DNA of 64,000 bases from Thermoanaerobaculum sp. (lineage in GTDB: Bacteria > Acidobacteriota > Thermoanaerobaculia > Multivoradales > UBA5704): the NCBI GenBank assembly GCA_021154885.1, contig JAJKHS010000042.1:1-64000 (forward strand), in the 5' to 3' direction. The position numbers and the translations under genes were made by a program. Positions 38,308 to 47,917 of this stretch are shown one piece after another (the stretch's first letter is position 1; each line of letters starts with the position of its first letter). Below the pieces are notes generated by a model that searched no databases, was not told the origin of the DNA, and saw only the letters and a list, made by a program, of their open reading frames with translations.

Positions 38308-41300
38308 TCAGCCAGGCGTCTCCAGCAGCAGCACGGAGGGCACGCGGTCCGGCCAGGCGGCGCGGAGCAGCCCGTAGCCGATGCCGGCGAGGCCGGTCAT
38401 GAGGCCGAGGCTCTCGGTCTTCGGGTTGGTGCCGCAGCGCAGGCCGCCGTTTTCGATCCGCGTCAGGATGCGGGCGGCCAGCCGGCCGGCTTCGGCCGTC
38501 AGCTCTTCGTCCTTCAGAACGCGGCCGGCCTCTCGTACGAGCTCAAGGTTGCCGAGGTCGCCGTGGCAGAGGCATTGGCTGCCGCCGAAGCCATCGGCCA
38601 GGGTGGCGCGGACCGCGGCGCGGATCTCGGAAATCATCTCCGAATCGTCCAAGTACGGCAGGGTGCCGATGCGCCCGAGCCCGATGCCCGGCGCGCCGTG
38701 GCACCAGGCGTAGAGGAAATCCCGCGCCTCTTCCGGGGTCTTGTGGCTCGCCCGCAGATCGGGCCAGTTGTCGCGCCCGGCATTGAACCAGCTCCGCTCG
38801 TACCGCAGGGCGTCCCCGGCCGCGGCGCGGAACCGCTCGTCACCCGTGGCGTGAGCGAGCCGGGCGAGGACCCAGGCGATGCCGGCCGTGCCGTGGCTGA
38901 AGCCGGTGAGCGGCAGGGGCTCGCCGCCGTTCGGCCAGCCGAGACCGCGCTCGCCGGCGACGGCGCAGGCGAGGAGGCGCTCGCCGCAGCGCACCGCGAC
39001 GTCCAGGACAGCCGGTGACGGGCGATGCGGATGGAGGGCCAGGAGGGCGGCCAAGGCTCCCGCAGAGCCGGCGATGAGGTCGAACGACGTGTCGCTCTCG
39101 ATGCCGGGCGCCCTGCGCGTCGCCAACTCCTCCGCGGCGTCGAGCAACCCGGGCTCTCTCCACAACAGTCCCAGGTGAGTGAGGGTATAGACGAGCCCTC
39201 CCCAGCCGTTGTAGGCGCCGGCGTGCACCAGCGCCTCGGGATCGGCCGCGAGCCGCTGGCGGACCGTGCTCAGGGCGAGCCGGGCGAGCCGCTCGTAGCG
39301 CTCCTCGCCCGCCAGGCGGGCGAGGTGAGCGAGGAAGAGGGCCAGGCCGGAGAGGCCGTTGTAGAGGTCGACGGGCATGGGCTCCAGGAGCCAGCCGTCG
39401 GGCCTCAGGTCGAGCTGGAACCAGGTCACGATCTCCCCCTGCTCGATGGCCAGTTGCGCCAGCCGGTCGCCGATCTGCCGGGCCAGCTCCAGGAAGCGCT
39501 CGGGGCCGGCGGGGCCGGCTTCCGGCAGGCTCAGGGCGGGCCAGGCGAGCGGCGTGTCGAGCGAGCGGGTGGCCTCGATCGAGGCCTGGAGCAGCCAGCT
39601 CTGCCGGCCGAGGTCGTCCTCGTCCATCGCCCGCAGCCGGGCCCGCACCAGTTCCAGCCCCGGAGCGGCGAAGAAGCCCTCGATCCGCTCGCCCCCGGGG
39701 TGGAGGAGGTCGGTGGAGGTGGAGAGGGTCTCTAAGCGGGGAATGTCGCCGGCGGCGAGGTCCCGCTGCTCGGCCCGCAACGCCCGCCGGAAGGGCGGAT
39801 ACACCACCGCGTCCAGCCATAGCCGGTCGTAGAGGCGATCGCGGTCGAGGGCGCTCTGCAGATAGTCGGGATGATGGGCCACGTGCAGCAGATGGGCGTA
39901 GACGCCGGTGCCGCGCAGCAGGGCGCGTATCGGCAGCCCGGCGAAGGGCGCCAGCGGCCCGTCGGGCGCGAGCAGCTCCTCGCGGTGGCGGCAGAGCAGC
40001 CGGTACATGGCGCCAAAGCCGCGCTGCACGGGCTCGCCGTGCTCCCACAGCGCGAGCGGCTCGCCGCGCAGGGTCGGCAGGTGGGGGCCGGCCGCCAATG
40101 CCGTTTCATGCCGGGCCCAGCGCATCTCGTCCGTGCCGTCGCCGGCGATCCGCTTCAGGGTGAGCTTCTGGCCGCCCGCCGCCCCCATGCCGCTCAGGTC
40201 GAGCCCGGCTTCGGCGGCGGTGGCCCCGAAACGGCGGGGGAGCAGGCCGCTGTTCAGCACCGTGTGGGCCGTGGGCAGGTAGCCGGGACCGCTGGCGGAC
40301 TGCGCGTTGCGCGCGGGCTGGAACAGGGTCTCGAGGTCGATCGGCACCGGGTGCTCGCCCTCGGCGATCAGGTTCTCGTGATGGAAGTCGGTGGCCTCCA
40401 GGGCGTAGAAGAGGGCGACCCAGACCCCCTGCCGCTCGTGGAAACGCGTCACCTCGTCCGGCGTCGCGCAGGGACGGTGGGGGACGTGCTCCACCCAGCC
40501 GTAAGCGCCCCGGTCCAGGACCGTCAGCACGCGGAGCGGCGGCTCGGCCCCGCGCTCGTCGAGCCAGGCGATCAACGTCTGGAAGTGGCGGTCGACGGCC
40601 AGGGACTTGGGCTTGTAGACGATCCGCAACCCGGAGGCGAAGGCGAGGACCGCCACGGCGCGTCCGCCGGCGTGACGATCGCTGAGGCCGGTCTCGGCGG
40701 CGATCATAGGACCCGGATCGGCCCCGGCGAAGAACAGGCGGACGATCTCGTCGCGGTCCGCCGCCAAGCGCTGCATCATCTCCAGGCTCGTCTCGACCCA
40801 CTGCTCGGCGTGGCGGCAGGCGTCGCGGGCCAGGACGGGGTAGCGCCGGAGGATCTCCAGGACGTGACCGGGCTGGCGCAGGCTGGCGACGAAGCTCTGG
40901 AACCGCTCCTCCGGGGTCTCGCCCGTGAGCTTCCCCTCGAGGCGGCTGGCGTGGAGCTCCAGGGCGAGAGCCCGTTCGCTCGCCCAGCGGAGCCGCTTGA
41001 TCAGCGTCGAAAGGAGCGCGGCGGCCACGGGCTCCGCGTCGACGCTCCCTGGAGCTCCGGCGGTGATTCGACGCAGCCCGGCCAGCACGCGGGCGTGGGC
41101 ATCGGCGATCAGGGGGCGCAGCAGCTCCAACACGCCGAGACCGTCCTCAATCTCGGCGGGGAGAGGGACGAGGGGCTGGGAGAAGGTCCGCGCCAGACGC
41201 TGCAGCCAGGGCGGCCGGCCTCCCGCGCGCCGTTGCAGGCTCATTGCAGGCTCGGCCAGGAGGCGCAGGAAGCGCTCCGGCGTCAGACTGTCCAGGGCGA

Positions 41301-41496
41301 GGCGCTCGGCGAACAGCCGGTCGTCGAGCAGCTCGGCCTCGCTGCGCCAGCGGCTCGCCTTGCGCGCGGCGCGCTCGCTCCGTTCCGGGGCAGGGGCGTC
41401 GTCGGGGCCGGTGTCCGGCAGGGCCGCTCGTTCCGCGAGCGTCAGGGCCTCGCACCATTCAGGGGCGTCGAAGATCTCGGGCATGGCTGTCGTCAT
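38308..41496 (-). CDS. lanM: Type 2 lanthipeptide synthetase LanM
   Basis: Bifunctional cytoplasmic enzyme of 1062 residues that dehydrates Ser/Thr of the precursor through phosphorylation and elimination, then closes lanthionine rings. The N-terminal dehydratase (DUF4135) covers about 130-620, with the kinase-like VYKPKSLAVD segment and HHENLIAEG...IDLETL. The C-terminal LanC-like cyclase covers about 690-1050. Its zinc ligands Cys932 (WCHGAPG), Cys977 and His978 (CLCHGDLG) are intact. The precursor gene lies 72 nt upstream. There is a second in-frame ATG five codons in. Confidence 0.95.
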   Translation of the reverse strand: MTTAMPEIFDAPEWCEALTLAERAALPDTGPDDAPAPERSERAARKASRWRSEAELLDDRLFAERLALDSLTPERFLRLLAEPAMSLQRRAGGRPPWLQRLARTFSQPLVPLPAEIEDGLGVLELLRPLIADAHARVLAGLRRITAGAPGSVDAEPVAAALLSTLIKRLRWASERALALELHASRLEGKLTGETPEERFQSFVASLRQPGHVLEILRRYPVLARDACRHAEQWVETSLEMMQRLAADRDEIVRLFFAGADPGPMIAAETGLSDRHAGGRAVAVLAFASGLRIVYKPKSLAVDRHFQTLIAWLDERGAEPPLRVLTVLDRGAYGWVEHVPHRPCATPDEVTRFHERQGVWVALFYALEATDFHHENLIAEGEHPVPIDLETLFQPARNAQSASGPGYLPTAHTVLNSGLLPRRFGATAAEAGLDLSGMGAAGGQKLTLKRIAGDGTDEMRWARHETALAAGPHLPTLRGEPLALWEHGEPVQRGFGAMYRLLCRHREELLAPDGPLAPFAGLPIRALLRGTGVYAHLLHVAHHPDYLQSALDRDRLYDRLWLDAVVYPPFRRALRAEQRDLAAGDIPRLETLSTSTDLLHPGGERIEGFFAAPGLELVRARLRAMDEDDLGRQSWLLQASIEATRSLDTPLAWPALSLPEAGPAGPERFLELARQIGDRLAQLAIEQGEIVTWFQLDLRPDGWLLEPMPVDLYNGLSGLALFLAHLARLAGEERYERLARLALSTVRQRLAADPEALVHAGAYNGWGGLVYTLTHLGLLWREPGLLDAAEELATRRAPGIESDTSFDLIAGSAGALAALLALHPHRPSPAVLDVAVRCGERLLACAVAGERGLGWPNGGEPLPLTGFSHGTAGIAWVLARLAHATGDERFRAAAGDALRYERSWFNAGRDNWPDLRASHKTPEEARDFLYAWCHGAPGIGLGRIGTLPYLDDSEMISEIRAAVRATLADGFGGSQCLCHGDLGNLELVREAGRVLKDEELTAEAGRLAARILTRIENGGLRCGTNPKTESLGLMTGLAGIGYGLLRAAWPDRVPSVLLLETPG

Positions 41497-41516
41497 TTCG
41501 CGAAGAGGGCGAAGGT

Positions 41517-41546
41517 GGCGGGCGGACCTGACGAGGCCCGCCCGCC
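41517..41546 (-). terminator. Hairpin between lanA and lanM (attenuator-like)
   Basis: GGCGGGCGG (41517-41525) pairs perfectly with CCGCCCGCC (41538-41546) in the 72-nt gap. Without a strong T-run, partial read-through is likely, giving more precursor than synthetase mRNA, as known for other lanthipeptide operons. Confidence 0.6.
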
Positions 41547-41568
41547 CAGGATGATCAGGGGAAACGGC

Positions 41569-41793
41569 TTATGGGCACTGCTGGCCCGGCTTGACGCAGG
41601 AGCCCACGAAGGTGGTGCAGTCCGAGAAAACAGCCGTGGTCCGCAGACCGCCGGTGATGATGCGCAGGGCGGAGTCGTCCACCATCGCGAATCCGGCGGG
41701 GTTCTCTGGCAGGCTGGCTCGCTGCTCCTCGGTGAGGCTGTTGCGGTATTCCTCGTCACGCCAGGCACGAACCACGTCGACGTTCTTATGCAT
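41569..41793 (-). CDS. lanA: Mersacidin-type class II lanthipeptide precursor
   Basis: A 74-residue precursor with AAAGGAG 8 nt before the ATG. The leader (1-49) has the mersacidin/lichenicidin family pattern DVVRAWRDEEYRNSL and LPENPAG, and ends in the double-glycine site ITGG (48-49). The 25-residue core has Cys59, Cys66 and Cys73, and Thr52, Thr53, Ser57, Thr60, Thr61 and Ser65 as possible ring partners. Up to three (methyl)lanthionine bridges are possible. The next gene is lanM. No LanT peptidase-transporter is found in the window, so leader removal and export must be supplied elsewhere. Activity is unknown. Confidence 0.92.
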   Translation of the reverse strand: MHKNVDVVRAWRDEEYRNSLTEEQRASLPENPAGFAMVDDSALRIITGGLRTTAVFSDCTTFVGSCVKPGQQCP

Positions 41794-42047
41794 TTCGTTC
41801 TCCTTTAAAACTCATTGTGGGACCACAGGTAGAGACTCCAGGCGGCAGGTCCCGTCTCCGCTCCAGAGGTTGCAGATCGTTTCGCACGGCGCATTCCCCA
41901 ACAACGAAGGTCCGGATGGATTTCCCTCATCGCTCCTCTATGAGAGTGCTCCGAGCAGGGAAAAGCGAGGCGAGCCGCAGGCTTCGGCGTTCTGGCCCAC
42001 AGTGCTATCTTCGCCGCCGCTGATCTTATCGAGGGGGAGAACAGGAC

Positions 42048-43718
42048 ATGGCGTCGGATATCGAAATCGCGCAGCAGGCCAGGCTCGACCGCATCTCCGC
42101 CGTTGCCGCCCGGCTGGGAATTCCTGAAGAGCATCTCGAGCCCTATGGCCACACCAAGGCCAAGGTGTCGCTCGGCTACGTCGACAGTCTCGCGGAGCGC
42201 CCGGACGGCAGGCTGATCCTGGTGACGGCGATGACGCCCACCCCGGCCGGCGAAGGCAAGACCACGACGACCGTGGGTCTCGGGGACGCCCTGAACCATC
42301 TTGGCAAGAGGGCGGCGATCTGCCTGCGCGAGCCATCGCTCGGGCCGGTATTCGGCATGAAGGGGGGCGCCGCCGGCGGCGGCTACGCGCAGGTCGTCCC
42401 CATGGAGGATATCAACCTTCACTTCACCGGCGACTTCGGCGCCATCGCCCTCGCCAACAACCTGCTGGCGGCGATGCTGGACAATCACGTCCACTGGGGC
42501 CACGAGCCCGCCGTCGACGTGCGGCGGATCGCGTGGCGGCGGGTCGCCGACATGAACGACCGGGCGCTGCGCGACATCGTCGTCGGCCTCGGCGGTGCCG
42601 GCAACGGCTTTCCGCGCCAGGACGGCTTCGACATCGTGGCCGCCTCGGAGGTGATGGCGATCCTCTGCCTCGCCACCTCGCTGGCCGACCTCAAGCAGCG
42701 CTTGGGCAACATCGTCGTGGCTTCCACCCGCGACCGCCAGCCGATCCGTGCCCGCGACCTCGAGGCCCAAGGGGCGATGGCCGTGCTGCTCAAGGACGCC
42801 ATCAAGCCCAACCTGGTGCAGACGCTGGAGAACAACCCGGCCTTCGTCCACGGCGGGCCGTTCGCCAACATCGCCCACGGCTGCAACTCGGTGATCGCCA
42901 CGCGGACGGCGTTGAAGCTCGCCGACTACGTGGTCACCGAGGCCGGCTTCGGGGCCGATCTGGGGGGCGAGAAGTTCGTCGACATCAAGTGCCGCAAGGC
43001 GGGGCTGCGGCCGGCCGCGGCCGTGGTCGTGGCCACGGTCCGCGCCCTCAAGTACCATGGCGGCGTGGAGCTGAAAAACCTCGGCCGCGAGGACCTGGCG
43101 GCGCTGGAGAGGGGTCTCGCCAACCTGGAGCGCCACGTCGAGAACGTGCAGCAGTGCTACGGCATCCCCTGCGTGGTGGCGATCAATCGCTTCACGTCCG
43201 ACACCGCCGCGGAGCTGGCGCTGATCGCGTCGCGGATGGCACAGAGGAGCGTGCCCGCGGCCGTGGCCAACCATTGGGCCGAGGGCGGCCGGGGCGCCAC
43301 GGACCTGGCGCGGCTCGTGGTCGAGCTCTGCGAGCGGGCCCCGGGCGTCCAGTTCGTCTACGAGGACGACGATCCGCTCTGGGAGAAGATGGAGAAGATC
43401 GCCAGCAAGGTCTATCGCGCGTCGGCGGTCAATGCGGACCCCAAGGTGCGGGAGCAGATCGCCCGGCTGCAGGAGGAAGGCTATGGGCGGTATCCCGTCT
43501 GCGTGGCCAAGACACAGTATTCCTTCTCGACCGACCCGCATCTTCGCGGCGCTCCGGCGAGCCACACGATCCACGTGCGCGAGGTGCGCCTGGCCGCGGG
43601 CGCCGAGTTCGTGGTGATGATCTGCGGCGACATGCTGACCATGCCCGGCCTGCCCAAGGCGCCCTCGGCCCGCCTGATCGACGTCGGCGAGGACGGCAGG
43701 GTGGTCGGGCTGTTCTGA
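42048..43718 (+). CDS. fhs: Formate-tetrahydrofolate ligase
   Basis: ATP-dependent enzyme (556 residues, normal length) that makes 10-formyl-THF from formate and THF in one-carbon metabolism. The P-loop-like [18 protein letters not shown] lies near residues 65-82. Conserved [14 protein letters not shown] and the C-terminal [13 protein letters not shown] are visible. GAGGGGGAGAACAGG precedes the ATG. The 254-bp gap to lanA, transcribed divergently, must hold its promoter; I see no convincing boxes. No other one-carbon gene is adjacent. Confidence 0.97.
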   Translation: MASDIEIAQQARLDRISAVAARLGIPEEHLEPYGHTKAKVSLGYVDSLAERPDGRLILVTAMTPTPAGEGKTTTTVGLGDALNHLGKRAAICLREPSLGPVFGMKGGAAGGGYAQVVPMEDINLHFTGDFGAIALANNLLAAMLDNHVHWGHEPAVDVRRIAWRRVADMNDRALRDIVVGLGGAGNGFPRQDGFDIVAASEVMAILCLATSLADLKQRLGNIVVASTRDRQPIRARDLEAQGAMAVLLKDAIKPNLVQTLENNPAFVHGGPFANIAHGCNSVIATRTALKLADYVVTEAGFGADLGGEKFVDIKCRKAGLRPAAAVVVATVRALKYHGGVELKNLGREDLAALERGLANLERHVENVQQCYGIPCVVAINRFTSDTAAELALIASRMAQRSVPAAVANHWAEGGRGATDLARLVVELCERAPGVQFVYEDDDPLWEKMEKIASKVYRASAVNADPKVREQIARLQEEGYGRYPVCVAKTQYSFSTDPHLRGAPASHTIHVREVRLAAGAEFVVMICGDMLTMPGLPKAPSARLIDVGEDGRVVGLF

Positions 43719-43817
43719 AACGGGGTACCGGTGGAAACACCGCGGCGGCTCTATGCGTTACCATCTTCGTAGACGGCTCCCCGCCGTCCCCGACGTGAAA
43801 GGAGGGGAGAGGGAGAG

Positions 43818-44393
43818 ATGGACACGGTCTTGAGTCTCCTCATCGGCCTCGGCCTCGCCGCCGCCTGCGGCTTCCGGGTCTTCGTCCCCCTGCTCATCAT
43901 GAGCCTGGCCTCGCGGGCGCAGGTCGGCCATCTCGCCCTGGGTCCGCACTTCGCCTGGATCGGCTCGACGCCGGCGCTCATCGCCTTCTCGGTCGCGACC
44001 GTGCTGGAGATCGCCGGCTACTACATCCCCTGGGTGGACAACCTGCTGGACACGGTGGCGACGCCGACCGCCATCGTCGCCGGCATCCTGGTGACGGCCT
44101 CGGCGGTCACCGACATGAGCCCGTTCCTCAAGTGGACGCTGGCCGTGCTGGCCGGCGGCGGCACGACGGCGGTGTTCCAGGGGATCACGGCCACGGCCCG
44201 GCACATCTCCTCCTTCACCACCGGCGGGCTGGGCAACCCCGTGCTGGCGACGGCTGAGGCCGGCGGCTCGGCGCTCCTCGCCGTGCTCGCCATCACCGTG
44301 CCGGTGGTGGCTTTCCTGTGCGTGGTGTGGCTGATCTGGTTCGGGGTGAGGAAGCTGCTGTTCCGGCGGCCGCCCACCCCGCGGGCGGCCTGA
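43818..44393 (+). CDS. DUF4126 family membrane protein
   Basis: A 191-residue protein with about five membrane helices. It begins LSLLIGLGLAAACGFRVFVP, the recognisable start of DUF4126, and has EIAGYYIPWVDNLLD and the Gly/Thr-rich GGGTTAVFQG. Function unknown; the family is often near envelope genes. A long purine-rich GAAAGGAGGGGAG lies before the ATG. The lipoprotein gene follows after 16 nt, probably one operon. Confidence 0.85.
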   Translation: MDTVLSLLIGLGLAAACGFRVFVPLLIMSLASRAQVGHLALGPHFAWIGSTPALIAFSVATVLEIAGYYIPWVDNLLDTVATPTAIVAGILVTASAVTDMSPFLKWTLAVLAGGGTTAVFQGITATARHISSFTTGGLGNPVLATAEAGGSALLAVLAITVPVVAFLCVVWLIWFGVRKLLFRRPPTPRAA

Positions 44394-44409
44394 AGCGCCG
44401 AGGCGCCAC

Positions 44410-45549
44410 GTGAAACGACCGGCCACACTCCTCTTGACGATGCTCCCGGCCCTGCTGGCGCTGGGCTGCGCCTCCCGCGGTCCGCTCGACTCGCCGGAGC
44501 TGGCGCGTGCCCTGCGCTCGCGGGGGATCGATCCGCACTCGCTGGTGGTGCCGTTCGAGATCACGGACGAGATGCGGACCTGGGTCCATCAGCAGGTGCC
44601 GGACACGACGCCAGCCGCGGGGCGGCTCGATCAGCTCCTGGCGGCCCTGGTGGATCCCTTCCGCCTCAAGCTCGAATACGAGCCGGGCCACACGGCGACC
44701 GCGCGCGAGGCCTTCGAAAGCCGCAAGGCGAACTGCCTGGCCTTCACCAGTCTGTTCGTCGGGATGGCGCGGGAGTTGGGTGTCCCGGCCTTCTACCTCG
44801 ACGTGGACGACATCGAGAGGTTCGAGAAGGATGGCGACCTGATGGTGGTCTCGGGGCACGTCAGCGGCGGCTACGACACCGGCGGCGGCAAGGTGAAGAT
44901 CCTCGACTTCACCCCCTCGACCCAGCCCGGGTACCACCGCATCCGCCCGCTTTCGGACTTGCGGGCCGTCGCTCTCTACTACTCGAACCGCGGTGCCGAG
45001 ATGATCCGCGCCGGCCGTGGCGAGGAGGCCCTCTCCTGGCTGCGGCGGGCGGTGGTGATCGATCCCGACTTGAGCGGCGCCTGGGTCAACCTGGGCGTCG
45101 GTCTGCGTCGCGCGGGCGACCTGGCCGGTGCCGAGGCCGCCTATCGCAAGGCCCTGGAGGTGAACCCCGAAGCGGCCGCCGCGTACACCAATCTCGCCGC
45201 GCTGCTGCGGGCCCGCGGGCACGACGCCGAAGCCGGGGACCTCCTCGCCCTGGCGGCCCGCGCCGACGGCCGCAATCCCTTCAGCTACATCGCGCTGGGC
45301 GACTTTTCCCTCGCCCATGGACGGCTGGAGGAGGCCCGGCGCTTCTATCAGAAGGCGTTGCGGCTGAACCGCGACGACGCCGAGGTCTACGCGGCCCTGG
45401 GGATGGTGGCCCTGGCCGGCGGCAACCACGGCGAGGCCCGGCGCTGGCTGCACAAGGCCGAGGCGCGGAATCGCCAGAACGAGCGCGTGCGTCAGCTCGG
45501 CGAACGCCTCGCCGCGGCAGGGAGCAAGGGCAAAGCGGAGGGAAGCTGA
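44410..45549 (+). CDS. Transglutaminase-like TPR lipoprotein
   Basis: A 379-residue lipoprotein with lipobox LLALGCAS (Cys near 20). The transglutaminase-like core at about 90-180 shows FESRKANCLAFTSLFVG, with the active-site-like Cys followed by VKILDFTP. The His is probably in SGHVSGGYD. Three to four TPRs follow (LGVGLRRAGDLAGAEAAYRK and similar). Relatives occur with envelope assembly or peptidase genes. The N-terminal fold may be a peptidase or only a binding domain. Downstream of the DUF4126 gene. Confidence 0.75.
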   Translation: MKRPATLLLTMLPALLALGCASRGPLDSPELARALRSRGIDPHSLVVPFEITDEMRTWVHQQVPDTTPAAGRLDQLLAALVDPFRLKLEYEPGHTATAREAFESRKANCLAFTSLFVGMARELGVPAFYLDVDDIERFEKDGDLMVVSGHVSGGYDTGGGKVKILDFTPSTQPGYHRIRPLSDLRAVALYYSNRGAEMIRAGRGEEALSWLRRAVVIDPDLSGAWVNLGVGLRRAGDLAGAEAAYRKALEVNPEAAAAYTNLAALLRARGHDAEAGDLLALAARADGRNPFSYIALGDFSLAHGRLEEARRFYQKALRLNRDDAEVYAALGMVALAGGNHGEARRWLHKAEARNRQNERVRQLGERLAAAGSKGKAEGS

Positions 45550-45645
45550 AGCAAGGACTTCAAGGACACCAGGGACATCAAGGACACCGCCAAGGCAGAG
45601 TATTCCTCGTCCTTGAAGTCCCTGCAGTCCTTGAAGTCCTTGCTT
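45549..45645. repeat. Long imperfect hairpin built of GGACTTCAAGGAC units
   Basis: A 19-bp perfect stem (45549-45567 with 45627-45645), continued inward by a 15-bp stem with one mismatch. The arms are repeats of GGACWTCAAGGAC. It lies between the lipoprotein stop and the hydantoinase start and can stop transcription or stabilise the 3' end. Confidence 0.75.
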
Positions 45646-45688
45646 TCCCCGCAGGCCCCTACGCTGTCTCCATCGCGGGAGAACACTA

Positions 45689-47917
45689 GTGACCGCCCTC
45701 TGGCGCATCTGGGCCGACACCGGCGGCACGTTCACCGACTGCCTGGCCGTGGATCCCGCAGGGCGCCTCCACCGCGCCAAGGTGCTGTCCACCAGCGCCG
45801 TGCGCGGCCGGATCGCGGCGCGGAAGGCCGCGGACGCCGCGGACACAGTACGGATCGAGCCCGGCTGGCCGGTCCCCGCCGGGTTCTTCCGCGGCTTCGC
45901 TTTCCGCCTCCTGGGAGAGGACGCGGCGCCCCTCGCGGTCCTGGATTGGGAGCCGGACGGGCGCCGGCTACGCCTCGCCGCGCCGCTGCCGCCGGGCGAT
46001 CTCGCCGGCGTCACCTGCGAGCTGCGCTCGCCCGAGGAGGCGCCGGTGCTGGCGGCCCGGCTGGTGACCGGCACGCCCCTCGATGCCGAGCTGCCTCCCA
46101 TCGCCATGCGCCTCGCCACGACCCGTGGCACCAACGCCTTGCTGGAGCGCAAGGGCGCCGCCACAGCCCTCTTCATCACCCGCGGTTTTGCCGACCTGCC
46201 GCGCATCGGGACGCAGCAGCGGCCGGACCTTTTTGCCCTGGAGATCGTGCGGCCCGAGCCTCTCTACCGGGAGGTCGTGGAGGTCCCCGAGCGGCTGACG
46301 GCGGACGGCTCCGTGCTGCTACCGCTGGACGCCGAGGCCCTGCGGGAGACTGTCCGTCGGCTCTTGGACGGCGGGATCGAGTCCGTTGCCGTGGCCCTCC
46401 TGCACGCCTATCGCAACCCCTGCCATGAGGAGGAGCTGGGCGAGCTGCTGCGCGCCGCGGGCTGCCGCCACGTTTCCCTCTCCTCGCGGCTCGCGCCCCT
46501 CATCAAGCTCCTGCCGCGGGTTGAGACGGCGGTGGTGGACGCCTATCTCTCGCCCCTCCTGGAGCGCTACCTCGCCGGCGTGGCCGAGGCGCTGGGGCCC
46601 GGTTCGCTGCACGTCATGACCAGCGCCGGCGGCCTGGTGCGGGCGGGCTCCTTCCGCGCCAAGGATGGCCTCCTCTCCGGCCCCGCCGGCGGCGTGGTGG
46701 GGGCGGCGCTGGCGGGGCGGCGCTCCGGCTTTGGCCGCGTCATCGCCTTCGACATGGGCGGCACGAGCACCGACGTGGCCCGCTGGGACGGCGATTTCGA
46801 ATACCTCTTCGAGCACCGCGTGGGGGACGCCCACCTCGTGGCCCCCGCCCTCGCCATCGAGAGCGTGGCGGCGGGCGGCGGCTCCATCTGCTCCTTCGAC
46901 GGCGCGCAGCTCAAGGTGGGGCCTGAGAGTGCCGGCGCGTGGCCCGGCCCCGCCTGCTACGGCGCGGGCGGTCCTCTCACCCTGACCGACGTCAACCTCA
47001 TCCTGGGGCGGCTCGACCCGGAGCGCTTCGAGATCCCCCTGGTCCCCGCGGCCGCGTCGGCGGTGCTGGCCCGCCTGCGGAAGGAGATGGGGGAGCGGGA
47101 CCCCGGCCCGGAGGCCGTGCTCGCCGGCCTGCTGGAGATCGCCGACGAGCGCATGGCCGAGGCCATCCGTGGCATTTCACTGCGCCGCGGCTACGACCCG
47201 GCGGACCACGCCTTGGTGGCCTTCGGCGGCGCCGGCGCCCAGCACGCCTGCGCCGTGGCCCGGCTGCTGGGGATCGGCTCCGTGGTGGTGCCGGCCGACG
47301 CCGGCCTGCTCTCGGCCCTGGGGCTGGGCGCCGCGGTGGTGGAGCGCTTCGCCCAGCGGCAGGTGCTGGAGCCGCTGGAGAGGGTCCGGGGCCGGCTGGC
47401 CGGCTGGCTCGCGGAGCTGGGACGGGAGGCCGCGGCGGCGGTGGAGACCGAGGGGATCGCGCCGGAGGAGATCGAGGTCCGGCGCCGCCTCCTCAACCTC
47501 CGCTTCGCCGGCCAGGAGGCGTCGCTCGCCGTCGAGTATGAGGGGGACGAAGCCGTCGAGCCCGCCTTTGGCGCCGCTTACCGCGAGATCTACGGCTACG
47601 CCCCCGAGGGACGGGCGATCGAGCTGGAGTCCGTTCGCGTGGTCGCCTCCTCGCGGGCTTCGGGGGACGCCGCCGCGCCGGCCCCCGCTCCCGATTCCCA
47701 GCCCGCTCAGCCTGCCGGGGCTCGCCGCTGCTGGACGGGCACCGGCTGGCGGGAGGTCCCATTCTTCGACCGCTCCGCGCTCAGCCCCGGCGACGCCTTC
47801 GCGGGGCCGTGCCTGGTGTTCGAGAGCCACAGCGCGACCTTCGTGGCGGAGGGATGGGGAGGCCGGGTGGACGGCGCGGACAATCTGGTTCTCGCTTCGG
47901 CCCGTGCTGTAGAGTGA
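45689..47917 (+). CDS. hyuA: Hydantoinase/5-oxoprolinase subunit A
   Basis: ATP-dependent ring-opening hydrolase subunit of 742 residues. The N-terminal ASKHA nucleotide-binding motif is WADTGGTFTDCLAVD, with a second motif FDMGGTSTDVARW near 355 and AFGGAGAQHACAVA near 515. It starts at GTG. The partner B subunit is at 57592, about 9.7 kb away on the same strand. Whether the substrate is 5-oxoproline, a hydantoin or another lactam cannot be told. Its stop overlaps the next gene's GTG. Confidence 0.9.
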   Translation: MTALWRIWADTGGTFTDCLAVDPAGRLHRAKVLSTSAVRGRIAARKAADAADTVRIEPGWPVPAGFFRGFAFRLLGEDAAPLAVLDWEPDGRRLRLAAPLPPGDLAGVTCELRSPEEAPVLAARLVTGTPLDAELPPIAMRLATTRGTNALLERKGAATALFITRGFADLPRIGTQQRPDLFALEIVRPEPLYREVVEVPERLTADGSVLLPLDAEALRETVRRLLDGGIESVAVALLHAYRNPCHEEELGELLRAAGCRHVSLSSRLAPLIKLLPRVETAVVDAYLSPLLERYLAGVAEALGPGSLHVMTSAGGLVRAGSFRAKDGLLSGPAGGVVGAALAGRRSGFGRVIAFDMGGTSTDVARWDGDFEYLFEHRVGDAHLVAPALAIESVAAGGGSICSFDGAQLKVGPESAGAWPGPACYGAGGPLTLTDVNLILGRLDPERFEIPLVPAAASAVLARLRKEMGERDPGPEAVLAGLLEIADERMAEAIRGISLRRGYDPADHALVAFGGAGAQHACAVARLLGIGSVVVPADAGLLSALGLGAAVVERFAQRQVLEPLERVRGRLAGWLAELGREAAAAVETEGIAPEEIEVRRRLLNLRFAGQEASLAVEYEGDEAVEPAFGAAYREIYGYAPEGRAIELESVRVVASSRASGDAAAPAPAPDSQPAQPAGARRCWTGTGWREVPFFDRSALSPGDAFAGPCLVFESHSATFVAEGWGGRVDGADNLVLASARAVE

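Noticed and set aside
39871-41808. 645-codon plus-strand frame over lanM and lanA
   Set aside because: Antisense shadow; the minus strand carries clear LanM and LanA motifs.
41805-43574. 589-codon minus-strand frame over fhs
   Set aside because: Antisense shadow of a well-recognised enzyme.
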